A DNA stretch of 64,000 nucleotides from Flavobacterium fluviatile (GCF_010645065.1 NZ_JAADZW010000013.1:62001-126000), one strand, 5' to 3'. Positions 1-8,730 are shown, numbered from the stretch's first letter. The notes: generated by a model from the letters alone, not told the origin. Numbers and translations are program-made.

Positions 1-1123
1 GTTTTGGCTTAAGAAATGAAAACCATGCAATAAAAAGGCAAAATCTGCTGCTGATTTAGGTGCTAAGCCATAACTTTTAAAACGAAAATCTTCTGCCATA
101 GCTTCGTTTGGCTCCCAACGCAAACTAAACGGCGGATTGGCCACAATCGCATCGAACTCAACCTTTTTAGCCGGATTCATTTCGTTTAACTCGTCCCATT
201 GATTGAGCAAAGTATCGCCGTGAAATATTTCAAACTCGGTATCTTTCATGCCATGCAAAAGCATGTTCATACGAGCTAAGTTATAAGTCGTAATGTTTTT
301 TTCCTGACCGTATATTTTGCCAACGCTTCCTCCATTTTCTTTGATACGCTTTCTGACATTAAGCAACAACGAACCCGAACCACTTGCAAAATCCAATACT
401 TTTTCAAGTTTTGGCTTTAATCCCGTTGTTGGATCCTGACTGTCTAAAGTAACAATTTCCGAAAGTATAGAAGATATTTGTTGTGGCGTATAAAATTCTC
501 CAGCTTTTTTACCAGAACCAGCTGCAAATTGCCCAATCAAATATTCATAAGCATCTCCCCAAAGTATCGGAGTCTGTGCTAAAATCCTTAATTTCCTCTG
601 ATATTTTCTGAATAATAACACAAAGTTTATCATTTCTATCTTTATGAGTTTTTCCTAATTTTTCAGAATTCAAATTAATTTCAGAAAACAAACCCTGAAA
701 AGCACTTTCAAACGATTCGTTTTCAATGTATTTAAAACCTTCCTGAAGTGTTTCTAACAAATCATTATTTTGAGTGCGGGCCATTTCAGCAATACTATTC
801 CACAGATGTTGTGGTTTGATAACATAATGCACTTTTCTTCGCATTTGTTTTTCAAAAAAATCGACATCGGTAGAATTTTCTTTGTACCAAATTTCTAAAG
901 GTGTATTGACCTTTAATTTAGACATTACGTCTTTTGGAGTATTATCAGGATAATCTTTCCCTAATTCTTTTTGTGCAGATGCTTCATAATTAGAAGATAA
1001 ATATCTAAGAAAAAGAAATGACAGCATATAATCCCGAAAATCATCGGCATTCATCGCACCTCGCAAATTATCTGCTATATCCCAAAGGGTTTTACCCAAT
1101 TATTGTTGTTCTTTTTGTGTCAT
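1..1123 (-). pseudogene. hsdM: Type I restriction-modification methylase subunit HsdM, disrupted and running off the left edge
   Basis: HsdM methylates adenine and is the M subunit of type I restriction systems. The N-terminal helical domain (LWDIADNLRGAMNADDFRDY) is followed by the SAM-binding motif FASGSGSLLL (about 385-410) and the catalytic NPPF motif (about 150). Two lesions are visible. First, the natural ATG at 1123 is followed after seven codons by an in-frame TAA (1100-1102), so translation could only restart at a TTG at 1099. Second, near 557-560 the frame shifts: one reading ends at TLGRCL, while the next frame continues DAYEYLIGQFAAGSGKKAGEFYT, the normal family sequence. Removing one C from the CCCC run restores it. 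The 3' end and hsdS/hsdR are outside the window. The CCCC lesion alone could be a sequencing error, but two lesions favour true decay. Confidence 0.88.
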
Positions 1124-1137
1124 TATTACACGCTGAA

Positions 1138-2172
1138 TTATAATTCTTTTGTTTGATTTTCTCTTGCTACAGCAATTGCTTTGTGTAACTTTTCGCTTAA
1201 TAGCTTTTTATCAGGTAGCTGTGTAAAATACTGGGCTACTTTTATATCACTTTCTTCCAGCATTAAATATTCTATATGCTCCGTATTGCCTTCACTGCAA
1301 AGAATTAAACCTATCGGTGATTCTTCTCCTGCTTTTCTTTCGTTTTTATTCAGATAGCGCAGGTAGAGCAGCATTTGTCCTTCATGTTCGGGTTTAAACT
1401 TACCCAGCTTTAAGTCAATTGCCACCAAACGTCTTAAACCACGATGAAAAAACAATAAATCGATCCGATAATCAACTGCGTCAACTGTAATTCGCTTTTG
1501 ACGGTCTAAAAATGCAAAATCGTTTCCCATCTCTTTGATGAATGACTGTAAATTCAATAAAATGGCATCTTCCAGATCTTTTTCGGAATAGGTATCAGCT
1601 AATCCCAGTACATCCAGAAAATAACTGCTCCTAAAAACTGCGTCCGGAGTTAGTGAATTGGTGGATTGTATTTGTTTTAATTCTTCTTTGATCAATTCTT
1701 CAGGCTTGCGGCTCAAAGCAGTTCGTTCATAAAACAAACTTTCTATTTTTTGGTCAAGAGTTCGGGTATCCCAATGTTCAAGGCGAACCATTTCCAGATA
1801 AAATGAGCGTTTTAACTCATCATCTATGCTCATTAGAGAGCGAAGATGCGTCCAGGTCAATTGTGTACGCACTGCGTATACAATTTGGTCTTCGGTAAAA
1901 GTGTACGCACTGCGTACACAATGTTGAAGCTTATAAAAACTCCAGCCTTTACCATATTTTTCGGTAAGCAACACAGACAAATTTTTGACTATTTCTTTGC
2001 CATATTCTGCCCGTTGATTATACAAAACATCTTCCTTAATGCGTTTGCCAATATGCCAGTTCATCCAGCATACTTCGGCATTTACAGTAGTTGCAATACG
2101 AGTGCGTGTACCGTCTATAATCTGGCAAACATCTTCATATAATACAGGAATATTTTTATCTAAATCGCTCAT
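1138..2172 (-). CDS. DUF1016/YhcG-family PDDEXK nuclease
   Basis: 344 aa, intact. The N-terminal DUF1016 domain spans about residues 10-165, with the family-typical stretch QLTWTHLRSLM at 104-114. The C-terminal YhcG nuclease domain has a PD-(D/E)XK-like core: D238 in DYRIDLLFFHRG, D253-L-K255 in VAIDLKLGKF, and Q266. The family commonly accompanies type I restriction loci and is presumed to act on DNA, but its exact role is not established. Here it sits directly upstream of hsdM on the same strand, and a second copy of the hsdM 5' end lies just before its start (2195-2249), so it looks inserted into the hsdM 5' end with a target duplication. Start ATG at 2172. Confidence 0.85.
   Translation of the reverse strand: MSDLDKNIPVLYEDVCQIIDGTRTRIATTVNAEVCWMNWHIGKRIKEDVLYNQRAEYGKEIVKNLSVLLTEKYGKGWSFYKLQHCVRSAYTFTEDQIVYAVRTQLTWTHLRSLMSIDDELKRSFYLEMVRLEHWDTRTLDQKIESLFYERTALSRKPEELIKEELKQIQSTNSLTPDAVFRSSYFLDVLGLADTYSEKDLEDAILLNLQSFIKEMGNDFAFLDRQKRITVDAVDYRIDLLFFHRGLRRLVAIDLKLGKFKPEHEGQMLLYLRYLNKNERKAGEESPIGLILCSEGNTEHIEYLMLEESDIKVAQYFTQLPDKKLLSEKLHKAIAVARENQTKEL
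1862..1923. repeat. Twin palindromes inside the DUF1016 gene
   Basis: Two near-identical inverted repeats occur 38 bp apart: GTGTACGC-ACT-GCGTATAC (one mismatch) and GTGTACGC-ACT-GCGTACAC (perfect, about 1901-1919). They encode the peptide pieces CVRSAYT and VYAVRTQ, which fit the family alignment, so the gene is not interrupted. Confidence 0.6.
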
Positions 2173-2194
2173 GTTTTTACGCTTTACTTATATA

Positions 2195-2249
2195 GGCATT
2201 CATCGCACCTCGCAAATTATCTGCTATCTCCCAAAGGATTTTACTCAAT
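2195..2249 (-). repeat. Duplicated 5' fragment of hsdM (direct repeat of 1046-1100)
   Basis: About 55 bp match 1046-1100 with three mismatches. On the minus strand it reads LWEIADNLRGAMNA, the start of HsdM, and then breaks into unrelated sequence ending in a stop just before the DUF1016 gene. It is a non-functional fragment that, with the real hsdM start, brackets the DUF1016 gene. Confidence 0.85.
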
Positions 2250-2277
2250 TTTTTTTGTTATTTTTATTTTATTTCAA

Positions 2278-3182
2278 TTAAAATTTGAAATTATATTTAG
2301 CGATTAAACCGTCGAACACCTCATTGAATAATGTTTCTTCATTATCGTTCATTTCACTAAATTGATAACGATAAGATTGTTGATGTGACAAGGAATTTAT
2401 TTCATCTGTTTTTTTATCAACATCCTCTATACCAATATCGGTTAATATTCTTCCTATTTTTTTAGATCCGACAAATGAGTTGATATTTTCAAGTACTTGT
2501 CTTAATAAAACCATATGATATTTGTAAAGCTGAATTTTTTTAGCTTCTTGTAGCGTTTGTAAAAGATGTAAATGATACAAAAAAACATCACTAGTTGTTC
2601 CTTTAAAGCTAAGTTCTCCTTCTTTATTTTTTAGTATAATCAGTTTTGTTAGATTACCAACGCCACCTTTGCTGTCATCATTTTTCAACCAGGTTGCAAG
2701 AATTGAAAACAAACCAATGTGATGAGTAGAAATTATTATTTTTTCTTTCTTTAAATAATTCTTTTTTACTAATTCTAAAATAGACCTTGTTGTAATGAAT
2801 ATATTATGATCATCTAAACTTGAGACAGGATCATCAATCAAAATATGTGCATTTTGTTGATCTGCCCAACCATCAACTTCAAATAAAGCTAAAAAGAAAC
2901 ACCACACAAAAATTCGTTCTTCTCCTCTTGAAATTTTAATCGGTGTTTCATTTTCTTCATCTACAAAAAATGTTATAGATTCAATTCCATCTTCAATATT
3001 TTTATGTTGGTTAAGTTTGAATTTGTATTAGGAAAATATGGCTCCAACTTTTCTTTAATAATTTCATCATTTTCAGTAAGATTACTATGAAATTGATTAA
3101 GATTACTTCGCATTACAGTTAATTTTAATCCAGCATTGCTATTTACAATGAAAAATGATTCATTTATAAACTTGTTATTCAA
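2278..3182 (-). pseudogene. Remnant of PrrC-like AAA_13 ATPase / anticodon nuclease
   Basis: The C-terminal half is readable from about 3029 to 2278. It holds an ABC-type signature (KISRGEERIFVWC), Walker B and D-loop (HILIDDPVSSLDDHN) and a switch histidine (ISTHHIG). It then has a C-terminal domain with R-x3-E (LLRQVLENI) and a histidine 39 residues after the Arg (NSLSHQQ). Order and spacing resemble the Arg-Glu-His triad of the tRNA-cleaving PrrC family, which is normally held silent by a type I restriction complex. Upstream coding (MNNKFINESFF... to 3182) is in a different frame, so there is a frameshift near 3008-3035. Nothing encoding the N-terminal Walker A is left. The neighbouring hsdM remnant supports the assignment. 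A different AAA_13 family member is possible. Confidence 0.7.
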
Positions 3183-3320
3183 AAGTAGTTAAATATTTTT
3201 TTAACCGATAAAGATCGTCAAAGGATTAAAGCAATTATTAGAAGTAAAAAAACCCAATCTTACATTTTTAACTGTAAAATTGGGCATCAATATTTTAAAA
3301 TCTTTAATGAAGATTTCTCG

Positions 3321-3407
3321 CAGAAAGGAAGGGATTCGAACCCTCGATACAGTTACCCATATACTAGCTTTCCAGGCTAGCTCCTTCAACCACTCGGACA
3401 CCTTTCT
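3321..3407 (-). tRNA. tRNA-Ser (anticodon GGA)
   Basis: 87 nt. The 7-bp acceptor stem AGAAAGG/CCTTTCT and discriminator G are visible, as are a long variable arm as expected for serine, anticodon loop CTGGAAA (GGA; complement at 3371-3373) and T loop GGTTCGAATCC. CCA is not encoded. It lies between the decayed restriction locus and ansA, a common setting for integration of accessory DNA. Confidence 0.96.
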
Positions 3408-3493
3408 ATTTTGGTTTGCAAATAACATGAAAAAAAATGAGTTAGAAAAGTAATTTTCGAAAATCCTTTCAATACTTGCTGTTATTTATTTTG

Positions 3494-4531
3494 CTAAAGC
3501 GAAATTTCGCCACGCAAAGCCGTTTCAAAAATGGTTTTAAATTCATTTTGCGGAATCGTAACGATGTGACCCAATAAATACATCAATTTGGTAATAGCTG
3601 CTTCAGTCGTAATATCTTTGCCGGAAATCACGCCCAGAGATTTTAAAGCTGTACTGGTTTCATATTGCCCCATATTGACACTTCCACCTGAACATTGTGT
3701 TACATTCACGATATGCAAGCCATTTTGAATCGCTTTTTCAATCAAATTTAAAAACCAGTCTTCGGTAGGGGCATTTCCGGAGCCGTAGGTTTCCAGAACG
3801 ATTCCTTTTAAATCTTTAGTTGCCAGAATCGAAGCCAGAACATTTTCACTCATTCCCGGAAACATTTTTATAATGGCTACATTATTGTTCAGGTTTTTAT
3901 GTACAATCAGTTTTGCATCGGTTTTTACCGGAAGAAATAAATGCCGGTTTAGTTTAAGATGAACACCCGATTCTATCAATTCAGGATAGTTTGGTGCCGT
4001 GAAAGCCCTGAAATGCTCGGCATTTACTTTTGAAGTCCGGTTTCCGCGGTATAATTTATATTCGAAATAGAGGCAAACTTCGGTTATAACAGGTTTTCCA
4101 TCTTCCTGAAGCGACGCAATCTGAATGGCTGTAATCAGGTTTTCTTTGGCATCGGTACGCAAATCTCCAATTGGCAATTGCGAGCCCGTAAACACAACCG
4201 GTTTGGCTAAATTTTCAAGCATAAAACTCAATGCCGAAGCCGAATACGACATCGTATCTGAGCCGTGAAGCACTACAAATCCGTCAAAAATATTGTAATT
4301 TTCCTCGATAATGGTCGCAATTCTCGCCCACATTTGAGGATTCATATTCGAAGAATCAATTGGATTTTCAAATGAAACGGTTTCGGTTTCACAATCCAGC
4401 TGTTTTATTTCGGGGATGTTTTTAAGCAGTTTTCCAAAATCAAAAGCTTTAAGCGCCCCTGTTTCAAAATCCTTACTCATGCCGATGGTTCCACCGGTGT
4501 AGATTAAGAGTATCTTAGATTTAGAAGGCAT
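3494..4531 (-). CDS. ansA: Type I (cytoplasmic) L-asparaginase
   Basis: 345 aa. It hydrolyses asparagine to aspartate and ammonia in the cytoplasm. The first active-site loop YTGGTIGMS carries the nucleophilic threonine (T15) and the second loop HGSDTM (H89-T93) the second catalytic Thr/Asp pair. DAKEN (about residue 148) supplies the conserved lysine. There is no signal peptide, which separates it from periplasmic type II enzymes. Its start overlaps the 3' end of the acyltransferase gene by 11 bp, so it is the last gene of the tatD-acyltransferase-ansA run. Confidence 0.95.
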   Translation of the reverse strand: MPSKSKILLIYTGGTIGMSKDFETGALKAFDFGKLLKNIPEIKQLDCETETVSFENPIDSSNMNPQMWARIATIIEENYNIFDGFVVLHGSDTMSYSASALSFMLENLAKPVVFTGSQLPIGDLRTDAKENLITAIQIASLQEDGKPVITEVCLYFEYKLYRGNRTSKVNAEHFRAFTAPNYPELIESGVHLKLNRHLFLPVKTDAKLIVHKNLNNNVAIIKMFPGMSENVLASILATKDLKGIVLETYGSGNAPTEDWFLNLIEKAIQNGLHIVNVTQCSGGSVNMGQYETSTALKSLGVISGKDITTEAAITKLMYLLGHIVTIPQNEFKTIFETALRGEISL

Positions 4532-5657
4532 TCTGATATTTTAATTTATTCACCACAGGATTGGCATACATGGCTAAAAATCCTTGTCTTGCAACACCAT
4601 TGTCAGTTCCTATTCTCTTTTCTAAACGACGCTCAAAAAGCTGTTTCTCGCTTTCTTTGTACAAATGAGCGTATTGACTGGTTCCGTTTAAAATATCGTA
4701 GGCGATAAAATTGGTTGGCCACAACTGGTAATTCTGTAAAATCGAATCATCAATAGTTTGCGCCAGTGCCTGAATCTGTTTGTTCGAATTATCGTTTTCG
4801 GCAACAATCTGATCTATTTCAGTATCCAGAACATCTCCTACCGAAATATGTATTCTTTTTTTTGTCCCCATGATACCGCTTAAAATGGTCATGAAATCCT
4901 CATTTTTATCTTTTACATACACCTCATTATTGGCTTCAGCCATTAATTGCGGCATTTTCAAAACATCTGTCGGATCATATTCGTATGAAATGGCGACTGG
5001 AACTATCTTTAATTTTTTGAAATAATCCATCGGGTTCGCTTCATCTGAGCCCATTGCTATCATTTTTAAAACACCCGGATTGGTTTCGTCATTTCCGTCT
5101 TTCGTACGCCCTTCTCTTTGTGCAATCCAAACCGAACGGTTTTCACGAAGCAGTAACTGCCCCATATATTCTGCCAGCAATTTCGAACTTTGCAGCATTT
5201 CTCTTGGAGTTAATCCTCTTAAAACCAAAAAATTACGGTTTAGTTTTGCGAGTGTGCTCAAAAATGCTTTTTTAACTAAATTATCACCAATTGCAGAGGC
5301 TGTCATAACCAAACCATGTTCAAAAAGACAAACATTCAGTAAAGTCGTATCCAGCAAAATATCGCGGTGATTGGATATAAATAAATAAGGAGTATTTTTT
5401 TCTAATTTTTCAAAACCCGAAGTTGTAAGTCCTTCAGAACTTTTATCGAGTACTTTTTGAATCGTCTGATATATAAAATTGCACTGAAAATCACGTATGG
5501 AGTGTGTTTTCTTCAATTGCTCTTTCCAGACTTCATCATTTAATTCCGGAAAAGTAAAATTCATCATGGTCTTCATCATCGGATGATTGGCAACTCCATG
5601 AAGTGCTTCATTTACTTCAGAATCATAAAATGGTCGAATAGCGTCAAATTTCTGCAT
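4521..5657 (-). CDS. PlsC-like 1-acyl-glycerol-3-phosphate acyltransferase family protein
   Basis: 378 aa from the chosen ATG at 5657 (MQKFDAIRPFYDS). An upstream in-frame codon at 5702 would add a poorly conserved 15-residue tail. The glycerolipid acyltransferase block NHRDILLD (H-x4-D catalytic pair) lies near residue 95, followed by the EGRTKDG block (about residue 180), the usual glycerol-phosphate-contacting region. It is longer than classical PlsC (about 240 aa) and lacks an obvious membrane segment, as in the Bacteroidota 'glycerol acyltransferase' group. It probably transfers acyl groups in lipid synthesis; the exact acceptor cannot be told. It lies between tatD and ansA and overlaps ansA. 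Confidence 0.85.
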   Translation of the reverse strand: MQKFDAIRPFYDSEVNEALHGVANHPMMKTMMNFTFPELNDEVWKEQLKKTHSIRDFQCNFIYQTIQKVLDKSSEGLTTSGFEKLEKNTPYLFISNHRDILLDTTLLNVCLFEHGLVMTASAIGDNLVKKAFLSTLAKLNRNFLVLRGLTPREMLQSSKLLAEYMGQLLLRENRSVWIAQREGRTKDGNDETNPGVLKMIAMGSDEANPMDYFKKLKIVPVAISYEYDPTDVLKMPQLMAEANNEVYVKDKNEDFMTILSGIMGTKKRIHISVGDVLDTEIDQIVAENDNSNKQIQALAQTIDDSILQNYQLWPTNFIAYDILNGTSQYAHLYKESEKQLFERRLEKRIGTDNGVARQGFLAMYANPVVNKLKYQNAF

Positions 5658-5720
5658 TATAAATATCAATTTAGGTGGGCAAAAGAACAAAAAAAAAATC
5701 AAAGTATGGTAATCGGGGTA

Positions 5721-6500
5721 TTAAATCCCGAAAACGTCTTTAGAGTTTTGCGTTGTTGCTTCTGCAATTTGTATATCTGAAAGTTCGTAAATTTCAGCCA
5801 GTTTTGCAATTACATTTTTTAAATAACTGCTTTCGTTGCGTTTACCTCTGTATGGAATGGGTGCCAGGTAAGGCGAATCGGTTTCTAAAACTATATTTTT
5901 TAAATCAATTTGGTGTAAGAATTGGTCGATTTTTCCGTTTTTAAAAGTCACTACGCCCCCGATTCCGAGTTTCATATTGTACGAAATCGCCTGAAGTGCC
6001 TGTTCGTAAGTCCCGGTAAAACAATGAAAAATTCCGAACAAATCAGGTGACTTTTCTTCTTCCAGAATTTCAAAAATCTCATCAAAAGCTTCTCGGCAAT
6101 GAATTACGATGGGCAGTTTGTATTGCTTTGCAAGCTGGATTTGTCTCCTAAAAGCGATTTGCTGTTCCTTCAAGTGCGTTTTATCCCAGTACAAATCTAT
6201 TCCGATTTCGCCAACTGCATAAAATTTTCTTTTTGAAAGTTCTGTTTCAACATGTTTCAGCTCGTCCAGATAATTATCTTTCACGTAAGTGGGATGCAGC
6301 CCCATCATCAGGAAAACATAGTCCGGATAATTTTGTTCCAGATCATACATAGATTGTGTTGCAGCGGCATCAATAGCTGGAATAAAAAAGCGTTTTACGC
6401 CTGCATTTATCGCTCTTTGTATCATTTCGTCACGATCCTGATCAAACTCTTCAGAATATAAATGCGTGTGGGTATCGGTGATTATTGTAGTCGAATCCAA
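5721..6500 (-). CDS. tatD: TatD family metal-dependent hydrolase / DNase
   Basis: TatD-fold TIM-barrel nuclease or hydrolase acting in the cytoplasm. Metal ligands are visible in order: DTHTHLY (N-terminal His pair), GEIGIDLYW (Glu), VIHCREA (His), FHCFTGT (His) and ETDSPYLAP (Asp). Length is about 259 aa, normal for the family. No ATG is available near the N-terminus. Two TTG codons are possible, 6524 and 6500. A good promoter -7 element covers 6522-6529, which would put the 6524 start inside the promoter, so 6500 is preferred. First gene of the run with the acyltransferase and ansA. Confidence 0.93.
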   Translation of the reverse strand: MDSTTIITDTHTHLYSEEFDQDRDEMIQRAINAGVKRFFIPAIDAAATQSMYDLEQNYPDYVFLMMGLHPTYVKDNYLDELKHVETELSKRKFYAVGEIGIDLYWDKTHLKEQQIAFRRQIQLAKQYKLPIVIHCREAFDEIFEILEEEKSPDLFGIFHCFTGTYEQALQAISYNMKLGIGGVVTFKNGKIDQFLHQIDLKNIVLETDSPYLAPIPYRGKRNESSYLKNVIAKLAEIYELSDIQIAEATTQNSKDVFGI

Positions 6501-6521
6501 TTGTTTGTTTTTTAAAGTTGT

Positions 6522-6552
6522 CAAAATTACGACAATATTAAAAGAATAGCAA
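6522..6552 (-). promoter_or_regulatory. Predicted promoter for tatD
   Basis: TTG (6550-6552) and TAATTTTG (6522-6529) are separated by 20 nt on the minus strand, matching the Bacteroidota TTTG-N17/23-TAnnTTTG pattern. It decides the TTG start at 6500. Confidence 0.5.
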
Positions 6553-6630
6553 TTGCGTGTGATTGGGACGCGGATTTGACGGGTTCACTTTCGTGGAAAC
6601 GCGGATTAATGCGGGTTTTTACACAATCTT

Positions 6631-6730
6631 GTCATTTCGACGAAAGGAGAAATCACACTCGTAAAGCGACAAAGATTGTCAAATTTCTTTGCGGAATTTC
6701 TTGTGTGATTTCTCCTTTCGTCGAAATGAC
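6631..6730. repeat. Perfect 28-bp inverted repeat with 44-nt spacer
   Basis: The arms at 6631-6658 and 6703-6730 are exactly complementary and start GTCATTTCGACGAAAGGAG. The remainder of the gap 6501-6896 holds low-complexity direct motifs (CGCGGATT twice) but no gene. This is likely a genomic intergenic repeat or MITE-like hairpin. It creates mirror-image open frames on both strands that are not genes. Confidence 0.85.
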
Positions 6731-6896
6731 AAATAATACTACTTCCCAGTTTCAATAAAGTTAAAGCTATATGGTTTGAAGTTAGCATAATAAAAAAAAG
6801 CGAATTTAGAATTTTATATCTAAATCCGATTTATTTTTGAGAAAAAAGCGACAAATATTACAGCTGCAACAATAAAGCTTCTTAATTGTTTTAAAA

Positions 6897-7622
6897 TTAA
6901 TCCAAAGCATCCAAAAGTTCCTGAACTTCATCATAATCTTCATAATCCTGCGAAATGGTTTGCAGGATTTGTTTACTGGCTTTATAATCTTTTTGTTTTA
7001 ATTTGGATAAGGCCAGATACCAGAGTGCTTTTTCCCTATAGACTGAAGTTCCTGATTTCAATTCATTAAATACAGCTTCGGATTTTGAAAACTGATTCTC
7101 TTCCAACAAGGCAATTCCGTAATAATATTGAATCTCAGGTGTTTTATTTTCTTTCAGAATAATTTCAAAAAGCGGAATAGCTGCTTTGTATTTTTTAGAA
7201 TTAAATGCCTCTTCGGCTTGTTTTAATTCATCCTGAACATTTCCCCTTTCAGTCAAATAGGCGTGTTCCTGTTGATTATAATCTGCAAAATCAGGTTTTG
7301 TATTTTGATTAAAAAAGAACAATCCGAATAAAATAATTACAGATGCCGCCGCCGCATAATACCACGGACGCATTAATACCAATTTTGGTTTGTTTTTATT
7401 GAAATGTTTATCTGAAATATCAGATAGATTTGCTTTAAACGCCTCTCTTTCCTGCTCATGCCCGAATTTGTTTTCCAGTTGTTCCAGAACTTCTTTGAAG
7501 GTTTTGAAATCAGCGGCAAATTCCGGATTTTCTGAGACCTCTTTTTCAAAGCTGTTTCTTTGCTCAACACTCAGTTCACCCTGCAGATACTGATCAAATA
7601 ATATATAGCGTTCTTCGTTCAT
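6897..7622 (-). CDS. Membrane TPR protein with anti-sigma-like N-terminus
   Basis: 241 aa. The N-terminal cytoplasmic part (about 1-80) begins with the pattern typical of zinc-less anti-sigma proteins of Bacteroidota (YLQGELSVEQRNSFE). A single membrane segment follows at about 88-105 (WYYAAAASVIILFGLFFF). After it, three to four TPR-like helical repeats (about 125-235) would face the periplasm. The gene starts 2 bp after the stop of the ECF sigma gene, so the two are translationally coupled. It probably senses envelope state through the TPR part and holds the sigma factor. That role is inferred from layout and architecture, since no canonical anti-sigma domain can be proven by eye. Confidence 0.75.
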   Translation of the reverse strand: MNEERYILFDQYLQGELSVEQRNSFEKEVSENPEFAADFKTFKEVLEQLENKFGHEQEREAFKANLSDISDKHFNKNKPKLVLMRPWYYAAAASVIILFGLFFFNQNTKPDFADYNQQEHAYLTERGNVQDELKQAEEAFNSKKYKAAIPLFEIILKENKTPEIQYYYGIALLEENQFSKSEAVFNELKSGTSVYREKALWYLALSKLKQKDYKASKQILQTISQDYEDYDEVQELLDALD

Positions 7623-7624
7623 GG

Positions 7625-8209
7625 CTAATTATTTTTAAGAGAATTAAAATTTTTTGCTTCCTGAATCCACTGTGTCAGCTGTCCAATACATAACGATTTT
7701 TTTTTACGGACATAACCGTAACTTACGTTTAGCTTTTCGGCAACCTCCTCCATCGATTTAATGGCGAAACTCAGTTTTAGCAGCTCCTGGCATTTGTCTC
7801 CTAATTTCTGGAACATCGTATCAAAAAGCTGCTGTTTTTCATCAAATTGTCCGGTTTGTTCAGCCAATTCGAGAGCAGATTCATTGATAGATGCAAAATC
7901 TTCATTAATTGTTACCCCTTTATTCGAAGTTTTTTTCAATTCGTTAAGCCATTTCCTTTTACACAACAAAAAAAAGTAGGCGTCAAAAGGGCAAGTCAGC
8001 AGTAAGGTATTGGCTTTGGCCTGATTAAAAAGCAAAATCATGATTTCCTGAACCACATCCTGCGCCTGATCCTTATCGCCGGAATTATTCATGATATAGA
8101 AAACCACTTTGGGAACGCAATTTTTATAAATCGACCGGATTATTGCCGAATCATTTGCGCCAATTCCTTCGATATATTTTTGGTCGGGATGAATTTTACT
8201 TTTTTCCAT
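7625..8209 (-). CDS. ECF-type RNA polymerase sigma factor
   Basis: 194 aa. Region 2 is seen at about 25-95 (IIRSIYKNCVPKVVFYI...DQAQDVVQEIMILLF), with the usual DxxDxxQE-like block. Region 4 helix-turn-helix is at about 135-180 (LGDKCQELLKLSF...MEEVAEKLNVSYGYVRKKKS). It directs RNA polymerase to a small regulon. The likely targets are the three GTAACAAT-N12-TTGATATA sites on the opposite strand at 8268-8758. It forms an operon with the downstream TPR membrane protein. Start ATG at 8209. Confidence 0.93.
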   Translation of the reverse strand: MEKSKIHPDQKYIEGIGANDSAIIRSIYKNCVPKVVFYIMNNSGDKDQAQDVVQEIMILLFNQAKANTLLLTCPFDAYFFLLCKRKWLNELKKTSNKGVTINEDFASINESALELAEQTGQFDEKQQLFDTMFQKLGDKCQELLKLSFAIKSMEEVAEKLNVSYGYVRKKKSLCIGQLTQWIQEAKNFNSLKNN

Positions 8210-8267
8210 AATGAAAATTATTAGCTAAAGTAAAAAAAAGAATCTGAAAAAATTTACAGAACAAGAG

Positions 8268-8295
8268 GTAACAATCCTAAAAACAAATTGATATA
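8268..8295 (+). promoter_or_regulatory. Putative ECF promoter copy 1 (upstream of the 99-aa membrane protein)
   Basis: GTAACAAT (8268-8275), 12 nt, TTGATATA (8288-8295). The spacing is identical in three copies. GTAACA would be the -35 (AAC core typical of ECF sites) and GATATA the -10. It lies 40 bp before the ORF at 8336. Confidence 0.65.
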
Positions 8296-8335
8296 GGGCA
8301 ATAGAAGGTTATTTAGAATTAAAAATCACATCAAA

Positions 8336-8635
8336 ATGGGAAGTTATCAATTTACAACCGAGAAAGATTTTGCCAAGTTCCAGCAAATACTGTCGAACAA
8401 AATTCGCAACGGATTTATCGTAATTGAAAAAAATGATAAACTTCCTTATGTGGTTTTATCGAGAGAAAAAAAACAAATCGATTCTACTCTTCAGCTGACT
8501 TTGGTTTTTGCCACACTCGGGCTTTGGTCAATAGTCTGGTTGTATTTAATTATTCGTCTTTCAAAGAAAAAAGAAATCCTGGTTGCACTCGATGAAGACG
8601 GAAATGTTTTTGAAGAAAAATGCCTCTCTAAATAA
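8336..8635 (+). CDS. Small membrane protein, unknown function
   Basis: 99 aa, not recognised. A soluble N-terminal part (about 1-50; TTEKDFAKFQQIL...GFIVIEKNDKLPYVVLSREKK) precedes one hydrophobic stretch at about 54-78 (LQLTLVFATLGLWSIVWLYLIIRL). A short charged tail follows (LVALDEDGNVFEEK). It is divergent from the ECF sigma gene and preceded by putative ECF promoter copy 1, so it is probably a member of that sigma factor's regulon. Base composition matches its neighbours. Confidence 0.7.
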   Translation: MGSYQFTTEKDFAKFQQILSNKIRNGFIVIEKNDKLPYVVLSREKKQIDSTLQLTLVFATLGLWSIVWLYLIIRLSKKKEILVALDEDGNVFEEKCLSK

Positions 8636-8662
8636 ATTTTCAAAAAAAAATAAAAAACAGGG

Positions 8663-8690
8663 GTAACAATTTTCAAGGCCAGTTGATATA
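8663..8690 (+). promoter_or_regulatory. Putative ECF promoter copy 2
   Basis: GTAACAAT (8663-8670), 12 nt, TTGATATA (8683-8690). It is the first of a tandem pair ahead of the lipoprotein gene at 8841. Confidence 0.65.
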
Positions 8691-8730
8691 GTGGTATAAA
8701 ACAAATGAAAAATAAATTTCAAAAACCAGG

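Noticed and set aside
3201..3428. 75-codon minus-strand frame
   Set aside because: It covers the whole tRNA-Ser gene and its flanks.
6576..6788. 60-codon open frames on both strands
   Set aside because: They read through the perfect inverted repeat 6631-6730, so they mirror each other; no ribosome sites and no family similarity.
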